Shown here: piece after piece, positions 57,575-64,000 of the stretch
How the letters are laid out: each line of letters begins with the position of its first letter
Numbering within the stretch: the stretch's first letter is position 1
Assembly (NCBI GenBank): GCA_013368315.1
Contig: JAACJM010000012.1
Span: 62,001 to 126,000 of the forward strand
Reading direction: 5' to 3'
DNA length: 64,000 bases
Origin: Tetrapyrgos nigripes
Taxonomy: Eukaryota; Basidiomycota; Agaricomycetes; Agaricales; Campanellaceae
Notes under the pieces: model-generated
What the model was told of the DNA's origin: nothing
The model's input: only the letters and a program-made list of their open reading frames with translations
Databases searched by the model: none
Made by a program: the position numbers and the translations under genes

Positions 57575-59450
57575 CTACTGACGAAGGGGTTTATACTTCG
57601 TCGTCGTATTTTTCCGTGTGGTGGCTCTACGTTTAATATCCTTTCTCTCCCTCACTACTCCCGGTAAGAATCCATCAGCGTCGATTTTACCCATAAACAT
57701 CCCAGCGTCCGCCCGTAGCTGTGACCAACGCTTTATATCATCTGCCCGTCCCTTGTCTGATGCCTTAGCATTGGCTCTGATAAAAGTGACAGCTTCATCA
57801 ATGCCTTGAGCCAACTTGTTGACATAAAAGTGGCGTTGTTTGCGCGTCCTTTTAGACTCGAACTGTCCTTCTTTTAGTGTAGCCGGCGGGTCCAACAACC
57901 TGGATAAACCGAAATGATGCACCAGACGCAACGCTTGCCGCACGTTGGCGCTGTTCCGGGTCCCAAGAGCGGTCCGCACCATCGTGGACAATGTCTCCGC
58001 CGTTGGAGGAATGTTCCGACCAGCAGATCTTACATCAAATCTGGGGTTTTCGGAAATGACACCGTCCATGAAATCGTGCGAGTGGTACCCAGTCATCAAA
58101 TCAAATGCTTTACATGCAGATCTCCAGTCGTTGGATCGCCAGCATGCTGTGATGACCAGGTGGAAGGTGGAAAAGGTAGGTTGGATTTGTTTCGAGTCTG
58201 TTTTGTTGGGTCGGGTGATTTCTTCTCGCAACATCCATTCTAGCAGTTCTAGGGACATTGCGCCTGCGTTGGGTATATCGAGAGCGATGTAGGAGGAGAT
58301 AACCTCTCCGACGTGTGCTCTGTCAATGATAGATGGTCCACCCATCGCTGCTGGCATCTTGAGCACAAGCTGGAAGAAATGGATTGCGTCGGCATGCCGC
58401 TCGCTGTACCGACACGCTGCAAGTATTGCTCCCAAAGATCCCGACTTCAGAGGTATCGAAGGTGCCTTTGAAGGTTGATCGGGACCAGTGAGACCAAAGT
58501 ACTCGGCAGCAATCTCGAAAGCGGTTTTTTGGTCTGAGGCTCGACCTCTGGACATGGCCAAGATGGCTGAAGAGATTACGAAATCGTCCAGTTGGAGTTT
58601 TCTCTTCTTTGTAGCCTTGATCATAAAATTCCACAACAGTTTCGCGCTGGACGCGTTTTGGATCCATCCGGCCTCTTCGTTCGATCGAGCAGATAGGGCT
58701 TGGAAGAATGCGGTGTAGAGGAGGACGTCGGGTGCCACAGCACCCTCCGTGTCAAGGGCATAATACAAGTCGAACAGCTCTTGGTGTAATCCAGCATCGC
58801 CAAGTATGCGGACATATGAAGCGATGGGGGCTGTGACGAGCTCGGAACTGGAGGGATCTGCGCGTTTGACGCGCTCTACGTGCTCTTGGAAATGCTCGTA
58901 CAGCTTCTGGGCATTCTTCAGTTGTTTAGGGTGATCCTCCCAAGATTCTATACGAGCAAGACCGTTGAGTATGGTAGTGTATGTTCGGGTAGTTGGAGCA
59001 TGTCCTCGACGTTTCATCTAGACAGAGGATAAGTCTTGTTGGAGTATGAAAGACCAGATTGCTTACGTCGGTGTATAACTGGTATGCCATCTGATGATGC
59101 CCTGCTTTCAAGCACTCCCATATCATAGTATTCCATACTGGAGTATTTTGAGCATCGCGCGGCGCATTTTTGAGCATGGCTATAGCAGCCTCCAAGGATC
59201 CGTCATCACAGAGCTTCTTTAATCGTTGGGAAAGCACATGGGGCGCCAACAATTTCTTCTCCGTCGCGGGTTTCTCAGAGGATGGGTCATAGTGCTTAGA
59301 ACGGAATTTCCGTGGTTGCGAATCTCTGGACACGCTGGACTTAGCGATAGCACTGGGATTTGAGAGTTGTTTTGTGGATGAAGGACGTACTCGGGTGTGA
59401 ATGGAGCGAGTCGAAGAGGGAACTAGTTGGACGAGATGGCGACGAAGCAT
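57575..59450 (-). CDS. Pentatricopeptide-repeat (PPR) protein, probably mitochondrial
   Basis: The N-terminus is basic and hydroxylated (MLRRHLVQLVPSSTRSIHTR), as in mitochondrial presequences. Helical repeats follow: VWNTMIWECLKAGHHQMAYQ, then across an intron near 59018-59064 MKRRGHAPTTRTYTTILNGL and further PPR-like units such as VAPDVLLYTAFFQALSARS and LDDFVISSAILAMSRGRASD. PPR proteins bind organellar RNA and act in its processing or translation. The C-terminal basic segment ends TTKYKPLRQ before the stop at 57575-57577. The exact orthologue is not assigned. Confidence 0.82.
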
Positions 59451-59553
59451 GAAAATTTGAGGGGGGTCACGTGTATCACTTTAGGCGATTCTCCGGACTT
59501 CTGTACACAGTTACTACACGAGAGTACACGACTGTCCGAGAAATATCCATCCT

Positions 59554-59561
59554 GTATTTAA
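59554..59561 (+). promoter_or_regulatory. TATA-like element
   Basis: The sequence TATTTAAG lies about 42 bases before the ATG of the secreted-protein gene at 59603. It is a weak TATA match, within the short divergent promoter shared with the PPR gene. Confidence 0.3.
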
Positions 59562-59602
59562 GCACGTCATGTCCTTTCTGGTAACCTGAGATCATCGTTG
59601 TC

Positions 59603-60291
59603 ATGTTCCCCCTAGTGTTGCTCTTCCTCTGCTCACTTTCTCTCGTCGCCTCAATCCCGACATGGATGTATGCGCCTGGCCAGTCGCAGATAGGCTCACT
59701 CGTTCCCGGTGCTGCATATATTGAGGCTTTAGGTGTCGGATATCAACCAGAGCGAGCATCTGCAATGCAGAGACACTTGGCTTCAGAGGAGCAAGGTGAT
59801 CATTACTTACCACTAGATCCAACACTTTGTACTTATCTCAGTTACAAGGCCACCTTGGGAACGTCACAGTGATCTTCTCTCGTCGTAAACGGAGTGCAGA
59901 TCTCTTCTATATCAATCGCCAGCAGTTGTGGCAATTTGCCAATGAAACTGCTATATTTCCTGTCAATCTGGTCAATACGACAACAGTCATTCCAGATACT
60001 GGTGAAGTCCCGTTACGGTTAGTCACAGGAAATAAGGACAAGAATCTTATCAGTAGTGGGACATGGCGATGGAGAGGTACCATGCTTCTCTATGACTTGG
60101 GTCCTCTTACGAACGGAGGCGTTTACTACGACTGTCCTCAGCCCACTGGCGGATCCACAGTGATCACCTTCTTGAAACCGTGCGTATCTCATGCTGTGAC
60201 ACTACTCTTTTATTAACGGACCCCCAGTGTCCCTACTCCAGACGGTTGCAATCTAGTGACGCTTCATGCCTGGTCACAGCTTAGTGATTAA
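59603..60291 (+). CDS. Small secreted protein of unknown function
   Basis: The signal peptide (MFPLVLLFLCSLSLVASIPT) is followed by a protein of about 200 residues with no recognised domain. Segments include WMYAPGQSQIGSLVPGAAYI, TVIFSRRKRSADLFYINRQQ, NETAIFPVNLVNTTTVIPDT and a C-terminal NLVTLHAWSQLSD before TAA 60289-60291. Several NxT/S sites suggest glycosylation. There are two or three short introns, for example near 59795-59840. It may be cell-wall or effector-like, but nothing supports a specific role. Confidence 0.6.
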
Positions 60292-60335
60292 CTTCCCATG
60301 TAGCAGTGTATAAGATTATAATAGCATTACATATC

Positions 60336-62062
60336 CTACGCAGTCTTGGTCTTTTTGTGGAGAGACAGGTCGACACGACGAGCAAATACTCCGAAAACAA
60401 ACAGACTGAGCAGCGCCGTAGTGACTGCTAATGGCTTACGAAAATGAACAGAGAAGGGCACCTTGTATGAAACCTGATGACAATCATTAGATTTGAGCTC
60501 TGCACAAAATATCGCAAGCGACCTACGTATATTGCTTTGGCATGCTTGGTGGTAAGGTTCTTGTACTTGAAAGTGAGGGCAGGACGACCAACGGTGTCGA
60601 GGTATGTAATATGGGTGCTCTCTTCAGTCGAGAGGGCAGGGAAAGGAAGAACATATTCAACATCTCTGTACAACAAGTCAGAAACACACGACCCGGTATT
60701 GCGTCACAGACACTTACGTAGCACCTTCAGGCAGAATAATCTTGACTTCACAATCGTCCAAAAGAGCCCCAGGCAGATCTGTCATGATGGGCACTTGTAC
60801 GATATATTTGCCGGTCTCCTTGTCGTAACTAGCAGAATCTGCGAGAGGTGAATCCCATCCGAGAGTGAAAGTGTAGTTCCATCCACCCAACAAAGGATAC
60901 CGAGGCCTCAATTCCAGGACGCTAAATTGGTTGCCTTTGCTATTCTTTGGCACTGAAGGCGCAGCACGCAGACGTGACGTGGACACATTCCCAATCAAGT
61001 CGTAGTAATAGACGTCGTGGATACCAGCAGGAAGATGAAGAGAAAGGGCAGGAATGACATGAGCAGCGGCTCGTTTGTAGAAATTCTGAGTTTGATGCTC
61101 CAGACGAGAAAAGTGGCCCTTCAATCTATGCGCACCGATCAACATTCTGTCGCACGTGAAGCGGCAAAGGAGAACTCACTGTGGCCCAGCGTTATGCAAC
61201 ACAATATCGTCCTGGATGTTAAGATTCGCTCCCCAGTGGCTGATTTCAGCTGCACGCTTCACTGTGGTGAGTTCCAAGACGGGATAATCGTACTTGTAAT
61301 GGACTGAAACAAGCTGCTGGTTCTTGGAGGTCCACTCATTCCTGGTCGTATCAGGAAGGTTGTTAAAAGGCCCATAAGTGATCGTTGCCCCGGATTTGGT
61401 GACGGGATTTTCCAAAGTAAACGCGTCTACGTTTTTCGGGGTGGAGTAGTCCCGGATTTCGGGAGAGGGCGCCCTGTTTCGGATGAGCAAAGGTCAAATA
61501 GAGAAGAGAACGGAATCTGACTTGACTTTGGTTCGTTGAACGACTGTCTTGTAGGGACTGAGAACGAAAAGGGTGGTGTTGTATTTGAGTGCCTGCTCCT
61601 CCTGTTGCGAAGCGCGTCCCGGCCATGGATATGTCGCATGGGTTTGGATAGTTTCTAGGACGATATTGACGGTTGAGTTGAGCTCCAATGGGTTGGGAAG
61701 CTGGACGTCCAAATTATGGAATTTGCTGTACGGAAACACGTCAGTTTGGGAAGCAAGCCCGTGAGGGATGAAGATACATACCTGTCTGCAGGAGCACCAC
61801 CATACGTGACAGTCAATGGCTGTTGCTGTCCCTTTATTTTGACCTCCAGCCAGCTGGTCCTGTAGATCTCCTCGTCGGGAAGTGTGATGGTGTACGCCTT
61901 AGCGCTGGATTCGAGAGCTTTCGCGGCAAAGGTCGTTGTGACGTGTACGAGGGCGCCTCCAAGATCCACAGTGCGAACAATGGCAGAGTTTTCAAAGGAC
62001 TGACTGGAAGCAGCAATTGCTGCGGCTGCAGACACCAGCAGCAGGGCAAGCCTCTGCAGCAT
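60336..62062 (-). CDS. OST1: Ribophorin I / oligosaccharyltransferase subunit Ost1
   Basis: The signal peptide MLQRLALLLVSAAAAIAA is followed by family segments in order: VTYGGAPADSKFHNLDVQLP, VLETIQTHATYPWPGRASQQ, EEQALKYNTTLFVLSPYKTV, YGPFNNLPDTTRNEWTSKNQ, LELTTVKRAAEISHWGANLN, HVIPALSLHLPAGIHDVYYY and YDYPVLELTTVKRA-type strands. A C-terminal transmembrane helix (LAVTTALLSLFVFGVFARRV) and KKTKTA tail end at TAG 60336-60338. The protein is the lumenal subunit of the OST complex that N-glycosylates nascent proteins in the ER. About seven introns interrupt the gene. Only 44 bases separate its stop from the convergent neighbour. Confidence 0.95.
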
Positions 62063-62252
62063 ATTGTCGGGGAGGTGGGAGAGAGAGTATACGTGTAATG
62101 CTTACCTGATTTGGCAATCCATCCATCCTGAGACTTTGAATTCGAATGCGATTACAACAAAAACTATGTACGACGATATAAATATAAAATAACAGCAACA
62201 TGAGAACCAGAACTGCAAAGCAAAAAGTATGTACAGATACCCAAATTCCACA

Positions 62253-64000
62253 TCACCTCACTTTACTCTTCTCGAGCCACTGCCACCGTAGGGCATCTCT
62301 GGCTTCAAGTCGAGAAAGAGTCTGCTTCAAAGAATCCGGATTCCCAACAGCGCACAAGTAATCTTCCGTATGAGAAACAAAAAAGAGCCTGTAAGTCCGC
62401 ACACAAATCTTGATTTCCAAGCCGTCTGCACCAGTAACATCAGGCTGCGGAAGTGTACTATCCGAAATAGATCGGCGCAAATTTCTGAGAAAAACGTTAC
62501 TGACAATATCCAAACACTGATCAACGACACTCACCTGCGAAGGAACGGAGTGTTGACCTTGGCTTGTGGAACACCAGTAGTACACTCATTCTTGGGGGAA
62601 CCGGTTAGCACAAGAGAGGCATAGACGCTTGAACGGCTTACAGATACATAGGAATCGATATAAGACTGCCAACGACCAGTCAGTACTTCTGCGTCATTAA
62701 AGCTAGAATCATCTTTGCCGAGCAGCTGGACGGTCATGGTCTTGTATTCGGAAAGCTGGGAAGTCATGAGAGCGATTTCATGCACAGAACTCGGAAAAAT
62801 ACATACCCAATCGATTCGGAACAAGTTCTCGTCTGGGCCAAGTACTTTTTCTGCATTTCTCCGACTATTGATTTGATCTTGAGTGGTCAAAGAAGAGATG
62901 GGACGGTCTCGTTTGAGTGCCTCCAGGAGATCCTGACTCTTCGAGTCGGCGATGACGTTCTGAACCTATGTGGAAAACAGTTCAAAAACGTCGAAAAAGA
63001 GAGACATGTCGAAGACAAACCTGCTTGATGATGGCAGCAATTAACTTATCAACAGTGAAAATCTTGTAGGCGTTCTGTTAAAAAATCAGATTAAGGAGAA
63101 GACTGACGAATTGTAAATAGCAGACCTTGATGCCGAACATAGATCTCATTTGGTCTTCAAACACCGACTGCTCGATCTCGTTATCGAAAAGACGCTCACA
63201 CGATTCTAGCAAGAGTTCGTAATAGTGTGCAGCAGTTGCCCTTCGTTCATCGATATTTGCGAATCTGGGAGGAGGGTCGCCATTCTTGACAGTGGCAGCG
63301 ACCAGATTTACGGCACGATTCTCCGGTTCTCCAGCAAGCTTCTGCGAATAATTCTTGAAAAGACCAAGACGCGAATAAAATACCTGTGAAACAAGCATGT
63401 TTTTAGTGTAACTTGAAGAAAATGAAGAGAATGACCTACCTCAAGTAATCGAAGGAGAACATAGAAAGAGGTATTTGCAAAAAAGGTGCTCTGTTTGGCG
63501 GCTCTTCTGTTGCTGGAGCTCTCTGCAATCTGTTCATCGTCCATTGGAGCTGGAGAAGCCAACCGTGAGACGGAAGGAGTAGCGGCTTCCTGTGCCCTTG
63601 TTTTCCTACTTGATTTCGCCTGCTCGCTCTTCAACAATTTCTTACGAAGATCGCCACCAGATAAGGCTGGGACAGCATTCTTGCGACCCCTACCACTCGA
63701 TTTAGAAGAGCCGGCTACGTTGCTACCTTCTGCGTCGTCGGCCACACTCGCCCCATCATCACTCAAGTCGGTGTCAGCACCGTCCGTAGGTACCTGGAAA
63801 GCCATATTGAAGGCTACAGGATCGAGCATGAAGAACAAGGGGACGAAAGACCGAAGAAAAGTTTCAATGCGCTTCTTTTCAACTGTAGTATTGGTCTGCC
63901 CTTGCATTCTATCCAGGAAGGAAAACGTCAACTTCAAGGTATCCTGCAGCACTGCAACATCATCCACAACAAATTCGAGTTGATGCCGGGGCCTCGTGCG
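62253..64000 (-). CDS. SIN3: SIN3 transcriptional corepressor, C-terminal part (5' end outside window)
   Basis: The frame enters from the right edge. It contains LDTLKLTFSFLDRMQG-like helices, an acidic and Ser/Lys-rich linker, FFANTSFYVLLRLLEVFYSR, LFKNYSQKLAGEPENRAVNL, HYYELLLESCERLFDNEIEQ and VFEDQMRSMFGIKNAYKIFT, then VDKLIAAIIKQVQNVIADSK. These match the C-terminal conserved region of fungal Sin3, scaffold of the Rpd3/HDAC complex. It ends WQWLEKSKVR before the stop at 62253-62255. The paired amphipathic helices and HDAC-interaction domain are expected upstream of the window. Six short introns are seen. Confidence 0.88.

Noticed and set aside
1..64000. CRISPR arrays, prokaryotic operons, biosynthetic or defence clusters
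   Set aside because: The window is eukaryotic; no repeat-spacer arrays, polyketide or peptide synthetase, or terpene synthase gene was seen.

Overview
The window is nuclear DNA from a filamentous basidiomycete, most likely an Agaricomycete. The evidence is the gene set (RFX/CRT1-type regulator, GPI-anchored chitin deacetylases, STB6-like Sin3-binding protein, GCK-type kinase, aspartic protease with a membrane tail), very dense introns of about 50-65 nt with GT-AG ends, compact intergenic spaces and a Ty3/gypsy-like retroelement fragment. Gene models were assembled by eye from reading frames, splice signals and protein-family similarity. Outer limits and exon junctions that were not traced are approximate.

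Layout. 1-114: 3' end of an unidentified + strand gene. 608-7141: minus-strand block with an RFX transcription factor, vacuolar endopolyphosphatase PPN1 and a small hypothetical gene. 7429-14510: + strand acetoacetyl-CoA synthetase and two or three tandem MARVEL-like membrane-protein genes. 14636-20096: ubiquitin-conjugating enzyme UBC8, a THOC5-like protein, glucose-6-phosphate dehydrogenase and Rab geranylgeranyltransferase beta (BET2). 20604-25901: a RING/LON-domain protein divergent from an STB6-like gene. 26144-36949: CCDC47 homologue, a hypothetical gene, a JMJD7-like dioxygenase, ELG1, a bHLH factor and TFIIF alpha. 37119-43701: two tandem paralogous chitin deacetylases with a truncated, frameshifted gypsy-type fragment (gag plus part of protease) between them. 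44582-54382: Ste20/GCK-type kinase, ribosomal protein uL29, HIS6, RRP4, an acidic-tailed protein and hydroxyacid-oxoacid transhydrogenase. 54639-62062: aspartic protease, PPR protein, small secreted protein and ribophorin I (OST1). 62253-64000: C-terminal part of SIN3, whose 5' end lies outside the window.

Most genes are housekeeping and show no biosynthetic or defence cluster. Functional links include Sin3 with a Sin3-binding STB6-like protein, and ER membrane or glycosylation functions (CCDC47, OST1). The most unusual features are in gene architecture. PPN1 contains a long run of micro-exons down to 5 nt, two GC-AG introns and an apparent 1-nt frameshift. A MARVEL-like gene carries two nearly identical adjacent introns whose similarity stops at the splice sites, which suggests recent intron copying. 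A 10-nt exon encodes part of the AMP-binding signature of acetoacetyl-CoA synthetase. A perfect 23-bp inverted repeat lies between two MARVEL-like genes.
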